DNA from: Alphaproteobacteria bacterium
Lineage (GTDB): Bacteria > Pseudomonadota > Alphaproteobacteria > JANSWW01
Direction of reading: 5' to 3'
Assembly (NCBI GenBank): GCA_024743275.1
Contig: JANSWW010000008.1
Span: 62,001 to 126,000, forward strand
DNA: 64,000 nucleotides
Position numbers and translations under genes: made by a program. Numbering within the stretch: position 1 is the first letter of the stretch; every line of letters begins with the position of its first letter. Positions 1-9,656 of this stretch are shown here, piece after piece. Under the pieces are notes generated by a model. The model was not told the origin of the DNA and did no database searches. It saw only the letters and a program-made list of their open reading frames with translations.

Positions 1-2943
1 CCGGGGCGGGCGCGGCAGGCTGATGGCGCGGTCGTCCGCCGTGTCGGCGCCGATGATCCAAAGGCCGCGGGCCGTCGGGTCCTGCGGATTGATCGACAGC
101 CGTGGGGCGACGGTTGCCATCGCTTCGGGGCCGAGGCGGCCATCGATCGCCAGGACGTCGAAACGCTCCCGCCATCCGGCGGCGTCCGGCAACGTCGCAT
201 CGGTGACACGGAGGCCGGCATCTTCCAGGAGGGACCGCAGCATGGCGTCGAGTTGCCGGGACCGCCCCATGAGGGCGACCTGGTTGCCAGCGAGGTCCAG
301 CTTGTCGATGGCGGCTTCGACCTTGTGCGCGCACGGCTCGACGGTCAGTTCCACAAAGAAGGTCGAGCCTTCGCCCACCATGCTTTCCGCCCCGATCTCG
401 CCACCCATCAGGGTGACCAGCCTTTCGCAGATCGACAGTCCCAGGCCGGTGCCGCCGAACCGGCGTGTGGTATCGGCTTCGGCCTGGAGGAAGGGTTCGA
501 AGAGCTGCGGTAGCCTTTCGGCCGGAACGCCGATGCCGGTGTCGACGACCTCGAAGCGGAGGATCTTCTTGGACGGATCGCCCGGATGGTCGGAACCGAA
601 CGCGCGGAGGACAACCGACCCCTTCTCGGTGAACTTGATCGCGTTGCCGGCGAGGTTCGTGAGGATCTGGCGAAGTCTGACCGGATCGCCCAGGAAGGCA
701 CGCGGCGCGCCGGGATCGATCAAGACGGCGAGGTCGATATCCTTCGAGCCGGCGCCCGGTGCCACCGTATCGACTACGCTCTCCATCAACGTGCGGAGGT
801 CGATCGTTTCCTCCTCCAGCTCCAGACGGCCCGCCTCGATCTTCGAGAAGTCCAGCACGTCGTCGATGATCCGCAGCAGGACCTGACCCGATTCGCGGAT
901 GGTCTCCAGGATCGAGCGCTGGTCGTCATCCAAGCGGGTTTGCCCCAGGACCTCCGCCATGCCGATCACCCCGTTCATCGGTGTCCGGATCTCGTGGCTC
1001 ATGGACGCGAGGAAGGCGGATTTCGCCCTGGTCGCTTCCTCGGCGATGTCGCGGGCGTCGAGCGCGGCGCGTTCGGCCTGTTTTTGCGGCGTGATGTCGA
1101 CCATCACGTTGATCCGGCCGCCGTCCGACAGTGGCGAGACGAGATATTGGACATCGACCTGGGTCAGGTCGAAGGAGAATTCCCGGATGTAGTGGTCCTC
1201 GGATCCGTAGGTCTTGTTGCGGTAGGCCATGAACTCTTCGAAGGTCATGTCCTTGCCGCGGTTGTGGGCCTCGAAGACGAAGCGGGAGAAGTCCTCGAAA
1301 TGCGGGCGCTCCACCAGGACATCCGCGGGGAAGCCGGTCAGTTCGCAGTATTTGTCGTTCCAGAACTCGATATGCCGGTCGGCATCGAAGACCAGAACGC
1401 CGACCGGGATCGAATGAAGGATGCCGCGTATCCGCTCCCGGGTTTGTTCGGCGGTATCCCGGGCCCTTTCCAGCCGCTTCGATTGGTTTTCGATCTGCTC
1501 CGCCGCCTCGATCCGGCTGCTGACATCGAGGAAGACACAAACCCATCCGCCCGTCGGAATAGGATTGACACGAATCTCCACATGGATACCCGAGCCTATC
1601 CAGTGTTCCGTGACGGCCGAGGATCCGGATGTGGTGAACATCGCTTTGCGCCGCGCGATATAGTCCTCAATGGAGCGGACATCGTCCCGTTTCTCGACGT
1701 CCTCCTTCTGCAACGCGCCGAGATTCTCGAAGGTCCGCCATTCCGCGATTTCCTCGTTCGTCAGGCCGGTCATGTCCGTATAGGTCTTGTTCCAGACCTC
1801 GAACCGTAGGTCGGGATCGTGGATGACGATCCCGGCCGGCATAGCGTCGAGCGCGGTCTGAAGGTTCTGGCGGTACTGTTCCGCCCGGTCCTTCGCTTCG
1901 AGCAGTTCGGCCGCGGCCTTGCGGTCGTCCGTCACGTCGATCCAGGAGCGGACCCAGCCGCCTTCCGGCGTCGGATGGTTTTCGACCCTGAGGACCCGCC
2001 CGTCCCGCAGGATCCGCTCATAGGAGAACGGGCTGCGTTTCTCGTCCAACTCGTTCCAATTGGCGAGCTGCTCCGTCAACGCGTCTTCGGAAAGATGGTC
2101 GAAGTCGCCGCGTTCCCGGCGGAAGGCGACGAAGGCGTCATGGGTCAGGGTGCCGATAAGGTGGTCCGGCACCTCGAAAAGCGACTTGAAGCGATGGTTA
2201 AAATAAAGGAAGCGGCCGTCGCGATGGACAACGGCGATGGCATTCGGGATCGACCGCATGACGGACTTCAGGATATCTGACTGGCTGGTGAGATCCTGGG
2301 CGATGTCGTCCTTGTCGAGACGCGATTCGATCTCCTGGATCAGCATCGCCTGAAAGCGCCGGGCGAAGCGGTCGAAGAAGAAAAACATGAAGACGAAAAG
2401 GCCCGCCAGGACCCCCAGATCGTATCGCTGATAGGTTAGCAGTACGATGACAACCGGGGACAGCAGGGCGACCGAGTAGAATCGATAGGCGGGGACATGG
2501 GCGGACAGAGTGCTGACCGCGCCGCCGGACAGACCGCAGAGGATCATCACGATCCAGGCCGTGATCTCGAAATTGTCCGGTTCGAAGAACAGCACCGGCA
2601 GAGCTCCGAAGGTGCACCCGGAGATGAAGGTGATGACCTGGAACAAGGTCGCCCAGCGCCGGGCCTGGGCCTCGTCGGTGAGCGATTTCGGGAACCGCCT
2701 GTAGATGGCGAAGCGGATGACGGCGAAGAGCAGGGTCACCGCACCCCAGATCAGCACCAGGCCCGGATCGTCGCTGGTGTTGTAGAGCAGAAAGGTAACG
2801 GCGATCGCCACTGTGCTGTGGCCGATGAAGGCGTCCTGGGTCTGATCGACGAAAATGCGCAGCCGTTCGATCAGCAGGCGTCGGGACATAGACGGCGTGG
2901 CCGTCTCCCCCAAGCCGTGACCTTGGTTCTCGACATCCGGCAC
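1..2943 (-). CDS. Membrane-bound multi-PAS sensor histidine kinase, 3' end cut by the window edge
   Basis: The start is GTG at 2943, with a GGAGGG ribosome site 5 nt upstream; the next in-frame ATG (2889) lacks a comparable site. At least 981 residues are present. About six membrane helices span residues 42-192, followed by three PAS/PAC segments between about 225 and 620. The HisKA domain has its phospho-acceptor at His650 (S-M-S-H-E-I-R-T-P). The HATPase domain is intact, with N-box NLAGNAIKF, G1 box DTGIG and G2 box GGTGLGLS. After the ATPase comes a degenerate receiver-like stretch without the acidic cluster or phospho-Asp, similar in layout to the one in the 19203-26669 kinase. A real receiver and Hpt domain may lie beyond position 1. 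The ligand is unknown. A CtrA-type box lies 49-63 nt upstream of the start. Confidence 0.9.
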   Translation of the reverse strand, partial: MPDVENQGHGLGETATPSMSRRLLIERLRIFVDQTQDAFIGHSTVAIAVTFLLYNTSDDPGLVLIWGAVTLLFAVIRFAIYRRFPKSLTDEAQARRWATLFQVITFISGCTFGALPVLFFEPDNFEITAWIVMILCGLSGGAVSTLSAHVPAYRFYSVALLSPVVIVLLTYQRYDLGVLAGLFVFMFFFFDRFARRFQAMLIQEIESRLDKDDIAQDLTSQSDILKSVMRSIPNAIAVVHRDGRFLYFNHRFKSLFEVPDHLIGTLTHDAFVAFRRERGDFDHLSEDALTEQLANWNELDEKRSPFSYERILRDGRVLRVENHPTPEGGWVRSWIDVTDDRKAAAELLEAKDRAEQYRQNLQTALDAMPAGIVIHDPDLRFEVWNKTYTDMTGLTNEEIAEWRTFENLGALQKEDVEKRDDVRSIEDYIARRKAMFTTSGSSAVTEHWIGSGIHVEIRVNPIPTGGWVCVFLDVSSRIEAAEQIENQSKRLERARDTAEQTRERIRGILHSIPVGVLVFDADRHIEFWNDKYCELTGFPADVLVERPHFEDFSRFVFEAHNRGKDMTFEEFMAYRNKTYGSEDHYIREFSFDLTQVDVQYLVSPLSDGGRINVMVDITPQKQAERAALDARDIAEEATRAKSAFLASMSHEIRTPMNGVIGMAEVLGQTRLDDDQRSILETIRESGQVLLRIIDDVLDFSKIEAGRLELEEETIDLRTLMESVVDTVAPGAGSKDIDLAVLIDPGAPRAFLGDPVRLRQILTNLAGNAIKFTEKGSVVLRAFGSDHPGDPSKKILRFEVVDTGIGVPAERLPQLFEPFLQAEADTTRRFGGTGLGLSICERLVTLMGGEIGAESMVGEGSTFFVELTVEPCAHKVEAAIDKLDLAGNQVALMGRSRQLDAMLRSLLEDAGLRVTDATLPDAAGWRERFDVLAIDGRLGPEAMATVAPRLSINPQDPTARGLWIIGADTADDRAISLPRPPR

Positions 2944-2991
2944 TCTGTCCCTCCGAATGGATCAGACGGGACCTTCGTCCCCACGCTTCCG

Positions 2992-3006
2992 TTAAGGCCA
3001 AATTAA
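2992..3006. promoter_or_regulatory. CtrA-type binding box
   Basis: The sequence reads TTAA, seven bases, TTAA, followed by C. This matches the full CtrA consensus TTAA-N7-TTAAC of alphaproteobacteria. It lies in the short gap between the IclR gene and the sensor kinase, 49 bp upstream of the kinase GTG. It could place the kinase under cell-cycle or motility control. The match is seen directly; binding is inferred. Confidence 0.5.
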
Positions 3007-3058
3007 CCTAACTGTGGACCGGAAGCGCAAGGAAGATCGTGCGGCGCCGCGGCAACGG

Positions 3059-3856
3059 TCAGCCGTGGGCTTGGCGCAGGATCGCTTCCTTGGGTGCGCC
3101 GAGTAGGGCGGCCACCTTGGCGAGGCGTGGGCCAAGGTCGTCGGTCAGACGCTCCTTCGACACCATGAAGGAGGGGCCGCCGACATTGATCGCGTAGAGA
3201 TCGTCCCCGTCGAGGGACAGGACCGGCGCGGCGACCGCGTTCACGTCCGGGATCCAATCGCCGAAGGATGTACAGAAACCCTGTTTCTCGATCTGCTCCA
3301 TCGCCTCGGCGACGCTCTCCCGGATCTGCTGGGCCTGATCGGGCACCTTCTCGTCCAGCGCCCGCAACAGATAGTCCCGCTCCGCCGGCGGCAGGCTGGC
3401 GAGGATCGCCCGGCCCATGGCCGTCGACTGGATCGGCAGCCGGGCGCCGACCTTCCGGCTCAGCGTGATGATCTGTGGACCGCGGGCGACCTCGAGGTAG
3501 ACCACCGCCAGCCGGTCCCGCGCCCCGAGGGCGACGGTGGCGCTGGCGTGGCGGGCCAGTTCTTCCATCGCCGGCCGCGCCCGTTCCCGAAGTTCGATCC
3601 CTGCCAGCATGGCATAGCCGAGGGCGAGGACGCCCGGTCCGAGTTGGAAGGTCCCGGACCGGGGCGAGGAGACGAGATAGCCCAGTTCGGTCAAGGTGTG
3701 GGTCAACCGGGAGATGGTTGGCTTCGGCAGGCCGGTGCGGGCCGCCAACTCCTGGTTGGACAGGGCTGGATCGTCGGGCCGAAAACAGCGCAAGACCTCG
3801 AGCCCGCGCGCCAGCGCGGTGATGAATTGCCGGTTCTTCGGCTCGCTTTCCGTCAA
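3059..3856 (-). CDS. IclR family transcriptional regulator
   Basis: The protein has 265 residues, normal for IclR. An N-terminal winged helix-turn-helix (about residues 10-70, with LSNQELAARTGLPKPTISRL as the HTH) is followed by the IclR effector domain, which ends near the C terminus with the family's typical S-x-x-G-x-P-x-pattern region (INVGGPSF). I chose the TTG at 3856 as start because GGAAGGAG lies 6 nt upstream and the TTG overlaps the stop of the TRAP permease gene (TTGA), which implies translational coupling. The frame stays open much further upstream, but that part lies antisense to codon structure of the permease and is not real. It is the last gene of the TAXI-permease-regulator transcript and probably represses it through the palindrome at 7181-7197. 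Confidence 0.9.
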   Translation of the reverse strand: MTESEPKNRQFITALARGLEVLRCFRPDDPALSNQELAARTGLPKPTISRLTHTLTELGYLVSSPRSGTFQLGPGVLALGYAMLAGIELRERARPAMEELARHASATVALGARDRLAVVYLEVARGPQIITLSRKVGARLPIQSTAMGRAILASLPPAERDYLLRALDEKVPDQAQQIRESVAEAMEQIEKQGFCTSFGDWIPDVNAVAAPVLSLDGDDLYAINVGGPSFMVSKERLTDDLGPRLAKVAALLGAPKEAILRQAHG

Positions 3857-5871
3857 ATCGCATCTCCTTCCAGTTCGCGGGCCTGTTCGGCCCGGCCGTT
3901 CCGCCAGGCGAAGACCAACGGGCCGATGGCGAGGAGCAGACCAATGGCGGAAAGTTCCAGGTGGTTCAAGCCGATCATATCGTTGGCCGGAGCCGCGAAG
4001 AACAGGCCGCCGATGAACAGCACGATCCGGGCGCCATAGCCGGTTGCCCCGCTGCCGAGCCCGCCGATCAGGCTGACATAGCCCTGGAGCGCCATACTGA
4101 TGAAGCCGACGCCGAGCAGGGCCGTGATCAGAACGACGATGACCTCCCAGGTCGGCGCTTCCCCGACCAGGGCGGGGTTCAGCACGAAGAAGAAGGGCGC
4201 GATATAGATGACGCCGCCGAGCTTCATCGCCTCGACCCCGGTCCGGATCGGATTGGCGCCGGCCAGGGTCGCCGCCGCGAAGGCGCCGAGGGCGACCGGC
4301 GGCGTGATGAAGCTGACCATCCCCCAATAGAGTATGAACAGATGGACGGCGAGCTGGTTGAGGCCGGCCTGTTCAAGGGCCGGGGCCAGTACGATGGCGA
4401 GGAAGATGTAACAGGCCGTGACCGTCATCCCCATGCCGAAGATGAAGGCGGTGATCGCTCCCATGATCAGCAGCACCAGCGTGTTGTCTCCGGCGATGAA
4501 CACCAGGTCGTTGACCAGCGTGCCGGCAAGGCCGGTAGCCGAGAAGGACCCGACGATAAGCCCGATCCCGAGCAGGACCGCCGTCAACTCCGCGAGGCTA
4601 CGGCCGACCGCGACCACGAGATCGCCCGCCGACCGTCCGGTGAAGCGGAAGCGATGCAGGACCTGGTTGATCACCAGCAGCAGGGCGGTGGCGTAGAAGG
4701 GGGCCAGGGTCTCCTGCCTCAGGCCGATCATCATGAAGATGAGCACGCCGAAGACGAAGAGATAGGGCCAGCCCTCCTTGGCCGCGAAGCGCATGGACGG
4801 TACTTCGGCGGGGGGCAGGCCCTTGAGTCCCTTGCGCGCCGCATAGGCGTCGATCTGCGCGAACAGACCGAAATAGTAGAGCAGGGACGGGATGGCCGCC
4901 GCCAGCGCGATCTCCACATAGGGGCGCGACAGAAAGGAGGCCATGACGAAGGCGGTGGCCCCCATGATCGGCGGCATCAGCACGCCGCCGGTGGAGGCAC
5001 AGGCCTCGGTCGCGCCGGCATAGCGCGGATCGAAGCCGGTCCGCTTCATCGCCGGGATCGACACAGCGCCGGTGGTCAGCACATTGGAGATCACCGAGCC
5101 CGACATCGAGCCCATGAAGCCGGAGGCGAAAATCGCGACCTTGGCCGCTCCGCCCCGGAACCGGCCGACCAGCGCGAGGGCCAGATCGTTGAAGAACTGG
5201 CCGCCGCCGGTCCGTTGCAGCACCGCGCCGAACAGGATGAAGCCAATGACGAGATTGCCAAAGGCGGTCATCGGAATGCCGAAGGAGCTTTCCGAGGAAA
5301 TGATGTGATAGGGGATTGTCTGCCAGAAATCCGCCTGGAAGCCCCGGATCGGTCCGGGCATGTGATCGGCGAAGGTCGGGTAGAGGGAAAAGAACAGCAC
5401 GAAAAGAAAGATCGTGAAGCCGCCCGCCCGGCGGGTCGCCTCCAGGATCAGGAGATACATCACAAGCGATGCCCAGGACGCTTGATCCGGTGGCGCGTAT
5501 TCCCATCCGCCATCGAGACTCATTTCCGCCGTCCAGGCGAAATAGGCGGCCACTCCCATGGAGGCGACGGCCAGAAGCCAGTCATAGAGCGGGGCCGGGC
5601 CGGACTTCGCACCCGTGATCCGGAAGGTCAGGAAGGCGATGGCGAGGAATATCCCGCCCAACAGGTAGAGATAGCGGCCTTCGATCAGCACGACCCCGAA
5701 GAGGGCGATGTTGAAGAGCTGATGGATGGCAAGCAGGATGGCGCCGAGCGTGCCGACAATAATGGTCCAGCGGGTAATCCCGGTATAGGTCGAAGCGGGC
5801 GCTTCCCCTGTTGGGGCGTCACCTGTTGGCGTGTCGCCTTTCGGCGACTCGCTCTCCTTGGGCATGGTCAT
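3853..5871 (-). CDS. TRAP transporter fused 4TM/12TM permease (DctQM-type, TAXI class)
   Basis: The protein has 672 residues with many hydrophobic helices. The first third holds the small 4-TM DctQ-like part and the rest the 12-TM DctM-like channel. The segments GATAFVMASFL and PPIMGATAFVM near the middle and the GMGMTVTACYIFLA stretch are typical of TRAP large subunits. Such fused permeases partner TAXI binding proteins in sodium-coupled uptake of organic acids. The binding protein lies just upstream (5959-7125) in the same direction, separated by an 87-nt gap with a strong hairpin. The 3' end overlaps the IclR start by 4 nt. The substrate cannot be read from sequence; the linked acyl-CoA genes suggest a carboxylate that is activated to a CoA thioester. 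Confidence 0.93.
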   Translation of the reverse strand: MTMPKESESPKGDTPTGDAPTGEAPASTYTGITRWTIIVGTLGAILLAIHQLFNIALFGVVLIEGRYLYLLGGIFLAIAFLTFRITGAKSGPAPLYDWLLAVASMGVAAYFAWTAEMSLDGGWEYAPPDQASWASLVMYLLILEATRRAGGFTIFLFVLFFSLYPTFADHMPGPIRGFQADFWQTIPYHIISSESSFGIPMTAFGNLVIGFILFGAVLQRTGGGQFFNDLALALVGRFRGGAAKVAIFASGFMGSMSGSVISNVLTTGAVSIPAMKRTGFDPRYAGATEACASTGGVLMPPIMGATAFVMASFLSRPYVEIALAAAIPSLLYYFGLFAQIDAYAARKGLKGLPPAEVPSMRFAAKEGWPYLFVFGVLIFMMIGLRQETLAPFYATALLLVINQVLHRFRFTGRSAGDLVVAVGRSLAELTAVLLGIGLIVGSFSATGLAGTLVNDLVFIAGDNTLVLLIMGAITAFIFGMGMTVTACYIFLAIVLAPALEQAGLNQLAVHLFILYWGMVSFITPPVALGAFAAATLAGANPIRTGVEAMKLGGVIYIAPFFFVLNPALVGEAPTWEVIVVLITALLGVGFISMALQGYVSLIGGLGSGATGYGARIVLFIGGLFFAAPANDMIGLNHLELSAIGLLLAIGPLVFAWRNGRAEQARELEGDAI

Positions 5872-5912
5872 GGAATGACGTTCCTAGAGACGAACGGGTC
5901 TGAAGACGAAAA

Positions 5913-5941
5913 GGGCCGCACATCTTTACGATGCGCGGCCC
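5913..5941 (-). terminator. Hairpin attenuator between TAXI and permease genes
   Basis: Read on the minus strand, two 12-nt arms (GGGCCGCGCATC and GATGTGCGGCCC) pair fully with one G-U pair around a 5-nt loop, followed by TTTTCGTCTTC. On the plus strand the same position is an A-C mismatch, so the structure fits the minus transcript. It lies 17 nt after the TAXI stop and 42 nt before the permease start. It probably stops part of the transcription, or shields the 3' end, giving more binding protein than permease. Confidence 0.65.
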
Positions 5942-5958
5942 CAACGCCCATGGGTCGA

Positions 5959-7125
5959 TCAGAAGACGACGGCGAAGCCGCCGGCCTTCAGGGCCTCGCG
6001 ACGCTTGGCGTCCCAGGCTTCGTCCCAATTGTCCGGGTCGGCTTTCTCCAACTCGGCCCAGGCCGCCTGCAGGGCGGCCTGACGGGCGACCAGGTTGTCG
6101 TTATGCGCCTGAGCGGCATCGGACCAGACACCGATTTCCTTCCAATAGCGGATGGCACCGTCGTGATAGGGGGCGACCCACTGGAAGTCCTGGTTTTCCT
6201 TCGACCAGCCGCCGATGCCCGGCGCGTTGCCGTCATAGTCGGGGAACATTTCGACCATCGCCTTGGTCATGTTGTAGACGAGGTCCGCGTCCTGATCGGC
6301 CATGGCGACGAGCACCGGATAGGCATAGCCGGCGGTCGGGGTGCCCGGGGTGTCGTCGATGGTGGCGCCGACCTTGGCGTTCATCGGCGCGAAGAACGGA
6401 GCCACGTCCCTCATCCGCTCCAGACCTTCGGTGTTGTTCGGATCGATCGGGGGCCAGTAGAGGCCGCGCGGACCGGAGGCCGCTTCATAGGCCTTGCCGG
6501 AATTGGTCGAGGCGAAGACGGCGTCGACCTCACCGTTGACCAGGCCGGCCCAGGAGGCGCTGAAGCCGCCGAAGTCGACCCGCTCCACGTCGTCCCAGGT
6601 CAGCCCGCCATAGGCGAGATAGGCCTCGTTATTGACGTTGAGCGCCGGGGCGCCGCGGACATAGGCCACCCGCATGCCCTTGAGGTCGGAGTATTCGAAG
6701 CCGTCGCAGCCCGGCTTGCCGGCCTTCTCACAAACTTCCGCGGCGACACCCATGGCAAGTCCGACCCGGCCGCCATTGTTCGCCATCAGAACGCGCACCG
6801 GCAGGGGACCCCAGCCTTCGGCGCCGAACTGGAAGACGCCTTCCTGGGCCATGAAGGAGCCGCCGACGCCGGTGGCGGAGAACTGCACCCGGCCTTCCCG
6901 CAGCGGCGCGGTCCGGGCGATGTCGTTCTTACCCGGCAGCACCCGCAGGTCGACGCCGAGATTGTTCTTCAGCGCGGCACCGATGGCGACCGACTGGTTA
7001 TAGCCCGCCGACCCGGTTCCATAGGCGGTCCAGGCGAGCTGGTCCGGCAGCGTGATGTCGGCGGCGAAAGCCGAGCTTGCAACCAGCGCGACACCGCCCG
7101 CAAGCAGCATGGAAACTTTTCTCAT
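5959..7125 (-). CDS. TAXI family TRAP transporter solute-binding protein
   Basis: The protein has 388 residues with a clear signal peptide (MRKVSMLLAGGVALVASSAFA, cleavage after AFA). The mature part begins with an ITLPDQLAWTAYGTGSAGY stretch, the Y-GTGS-GY motif of TAXI proteins that contacts the ligand. The family captures a solute in the periplasm and hands it to the fused permease encoded next. An in-frame GTG nine codons upstream is possible, but the ATG at 7125 gives the proper signal peptide, so I chose it. The gene is probably transcribed from the promoter at 7188-7216 about 55 nt upstream. It is slightly long for TAXI proteins (usually 320-350), with the extra length in the C-terminal half. 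Confidence 0.9.
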   Translation of the reverse strand: MRKVSMLLAGGVALVASSAFAADITLPDQLAWTAYGTGSAGYNQSVAIGAALKNNLGVDLRVLPGKNDIARTAPLREGRVQFSATGVGGSFMAQEGVFQFGAEGWGPLPVRVLMANNGGRVGLAMGVAAEVCEKAGKPGCDGFEYSDLKGMRVAYVRGAPALNVNNEAYLAYGGLTWDDVERVDFGGFSASWAGLVNGEVDAVFASTNSGKAYEAASGPRGLYWPPIDPNNTEGLERMRDVAPFFAPMNAKVGATIDDTPGTPTAGYAYPVLVAMADQDADLVYNMTKAMVEMFPDYDGNAPGIGGWSKENQDFQWVAPYHDGAIRYWKEIGVWSDAAQAHNDNLVARQAALQAAWAELEKADPDNWDEAWDAKRREALKAGGFAVVF

Positions 7126-7180
7126 GGAACGTGTTACTCCCTTTGTGATCACGGATTTGGTGATTGGTATTATTGATTTT

Positions 7181-7197
7181 GCGAAACACTATTTCGC
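7181..7197. promoter_or_regulatory. Candidate IclR/KdgR-type operator
   Basis: A perfect palindrome GCGAAA-CACTA-TTTCGC. GAAA-N5-TTTC is the core layout of the KdgR box, KdgR being an IclR-family repressor. Further outward, TTTTGCG (7177-7183) and CGCAAAA (7203-7209) form a second, overlapping inverted pair. The site covers the predicted -10 of the TAXI-permease-IclR transcript, so binding would repress it. Confidence 0.6.
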
Positions 7198-7216
7198 ACT
7201 TGCGCAAAAGGGTCAA
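7188..7216 (-). promoter_or_regulatory. Predicted sigma-70 promoter of the TRAP operon
   Basis: On the minus strand TTGACC (7216-7211, 5 of 6 to TTGACA) is followed by a 17-nt spacer and AATAGT (7193-7188, 4 of 6 to TATAAT). Transcription would begin near 7181, leaving a leader of about 55 nt before the TAXI ATG. The -10 lies inside the operator palindrome. Confidence 0.5.
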
Positions 7217-7235
7217 TGCCTACCATCGGCGGCGA

Positions 7236-8015
<780 letters not shown>

Positions 8016-8141
8016 TCCCTGTTTCCTTCCGTTTGCGTTTCGACCTGCAAAAAACAGTTTCATTATTGGCGCCGGATGCTAACAATCCGCCCCGACAATG
8101 GAAGTGCAAAAATGAGCCGGGCACGGCGTAGGGAGGTATGC

Positions 8142-9647
8142 ATGAAGTCGGTCGACGCATCGGATTACACCTTGGGAGTTGTGGGTGCCGGTGCCATGGG
8201 GCAGGGCATTGCCCAGGTCTCCGTTCAGGGCGGCATGACCGTCCTGATCCAGGACGCGCGTGAAGGCGGTGCCGCCAAGGCCAAGGAGGCGATCGCTGGG
8301 CGGTTGCGCCGTTTGGTCGAAAAAGGACGGATGGCCGAGGCCGAGGCCGAGGCGGCGATCGGACGGCTTCATCCGATCGAAAAAATCGACGGTCTTGCCC
8401 CGGCGGACGCGGTGGTCGAGGCGGTGTTCGAGGATCTCGGCGTCAAGCAGGAACTCTTCAAGGCCATTGAGGCCGTCGTCTCCGCCGACTGTCTGATCAC
8501 GTCCAACACATCCTCGATCCCGATCGCGTCGATCGCGCGGGTTTGCGAAAAGCGCGACCGCATCGCCGGTCTGCACTTCTTTAATCCCGTGCCGCTGATG
8601 AAGCTGGTCGAGGTGATCCGCGCGGCGGAAACCTCCGACGCGGCGGTCACGGCGCTGACGGCTCTGGGCAAACGCATGACCCGGACGCCGGTGGTGGTTA
8701 AGGACAGCCCGGGCTTCCTCGTCAATATGGGCGGACGGGCGTTCAGCACCGAGGGACTTAGGATCGCCCAGGATCAGATCGCGACTCCGTCCCAGATCGA
8801 TGCGGTCATGCGCGATTGCTGGCATTTCCGGATGGGTCCGTTCGAACTGATGGATCTCACCGGAATGGACGTGAACTACCCGGTCAGCCAGATTGTCTAT
8901 GACGGTTACATGCAGGACCCGCGGATCAAGACCGCGCCGATCCACAAGGCGATGTTCGACGCGGGCCGCTTCGGCCGGAAGACCGGCGGCGGCTGGTTCG
9001 ACTATCAGGGCGCAGAGGCCGTTGGCAAGCCGTCGCCGGACCACGATCCGGCCGGTGCCGAGCCCGGCCCCGTGTCCCTGGTCGGGGACGACGGCCGGCT
9101 TTCCACCTTCTGCCGCGATGTCGGGCTGGCGGTCATTCCGGACGACGGGGCCTGTCCGCTGTTGGCCGCGCCCATCGGCAAGGAGGCGACGGAGGTCGCG
9201 CTGGAGGCCGGCGCCGACGCCAAACGTATGGTTTGTATCGACCTTCTGGGCGACACCGGCGCGCGGGTGACGATCATGACCGCGCCCGGCGCCGATCCCA
9301 ACCAGCGCGACACGGTTGCGGCGGGGCTCATCGCCGGCGGCCGGAAGGTCACCGCGATCAAGGACAGCGCGGGGTTCATCGGCCAGCGGATGGCGGCCAT
9401 GGTCGCCAATCTCGGCTGCTACATGGCGGAGATCGGGCTGGCGACGCCGGCGGATATCGATCTCGCCATGCGTCTCGGCCTCAACTATCCGAAGGGGCCG
9501 CTGGAGCTCGCCGAGCAGATGGGCGTGGCGAACTGCCATGGGATCCTGGCGGCGGCCCAGGCCTCGACCGGCGAGGACCGTTACCGGCCGACCGGGTGGC
9601 TGCGCCGGCGGGCGACGCTCGGTCTTCCGATCCACACCGAGGCGTGA
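8142..9647 (+). CDS. 3-hydroxyacyl-CoA dehydrogenase, two-domain (PaaH/PaaC type)
   Basis: The protein has 501 residues. The Rossmann glycine motif GAGAMGQGIAQ comes near the N terminus, then the active-site histidine in HFFNPVPLMKLVEV, the first C-terminal helical domain (GFLVNMGGRAFSTEG) and a second 3HCDH domain (GFIGQRMAAMVANLG). This duplicated C-terminal layout is typical of PaaH-type enzymes. It oxidises 3-hydroxyacyl-CoA to 3-oxoacyl-CoA with NAD+. The ATG at 8142 has GGGAGG five nt upstream; an ATG at 8112 ten codons earlier lacks one. It is the first gene of the run that ends at 17336. The substrate chain is unknown; phenylacetate breakdown is unlikely because the paaABCDE epoxidase genes are absent here. 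Confidence 0.92.
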   Translation: MKSVDASDYTLGVVGAGAMGQGIAQVSVQGGMTVLIQDAREGGAAKAKEAIAGRLRRLVEKGRMAEAEAEAAIGRLHPIEKIDGLAPADAVVEAVFEDLGVKQELFKAIEAVVSADCLITSNTSSIPIASIARVCEKRDRIAGLHFFNPVPLMKLVEVIRAAETSDAAVTALTALGKRMTRTPVVVKDSPGFLVNMGGRAFSTEGLRIAQDQIATPSQIDAVMRDCWHFRMGPFELMDLTGMDVNYPVSQIVYDGYMQDPRIKTAPIHKAMFDAGRFGRKTGGGWFDYQGAEAVGKPSPDHDPAGAEPGPVSLVGDDGRLSTFCRDVGLAVIPDDGACPLLAAPIGKEATEVALEAGADAKRMVCIDLLGDTGARVTIMTAPGADPNQRDTVAAGLIAGGRKVTAIKDSAGFIGQRMAAMVANLGCYMAEIGLATPADIDLAMRLGLNYPKGPLELAEQMGVANCHGILAAAQASTGEDRYRPTGWLRRRATLGLPIHTEA

Positions 9648-9656
9648 GGCTGGACA

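Noticed and set aside
3961..7176. A 1071-codon open frame on the plus strand
   Set aside because: It is antisense to the TRAP permease and TAXI genes and has the same low-complexity composition.
8032..8051. TTTGC-N10-GCAAA as a second IclR site in the divergent region
   Set aside because: Arms are short and the GAAA-N5-TTTC core of the 7181-7197 site is missing.
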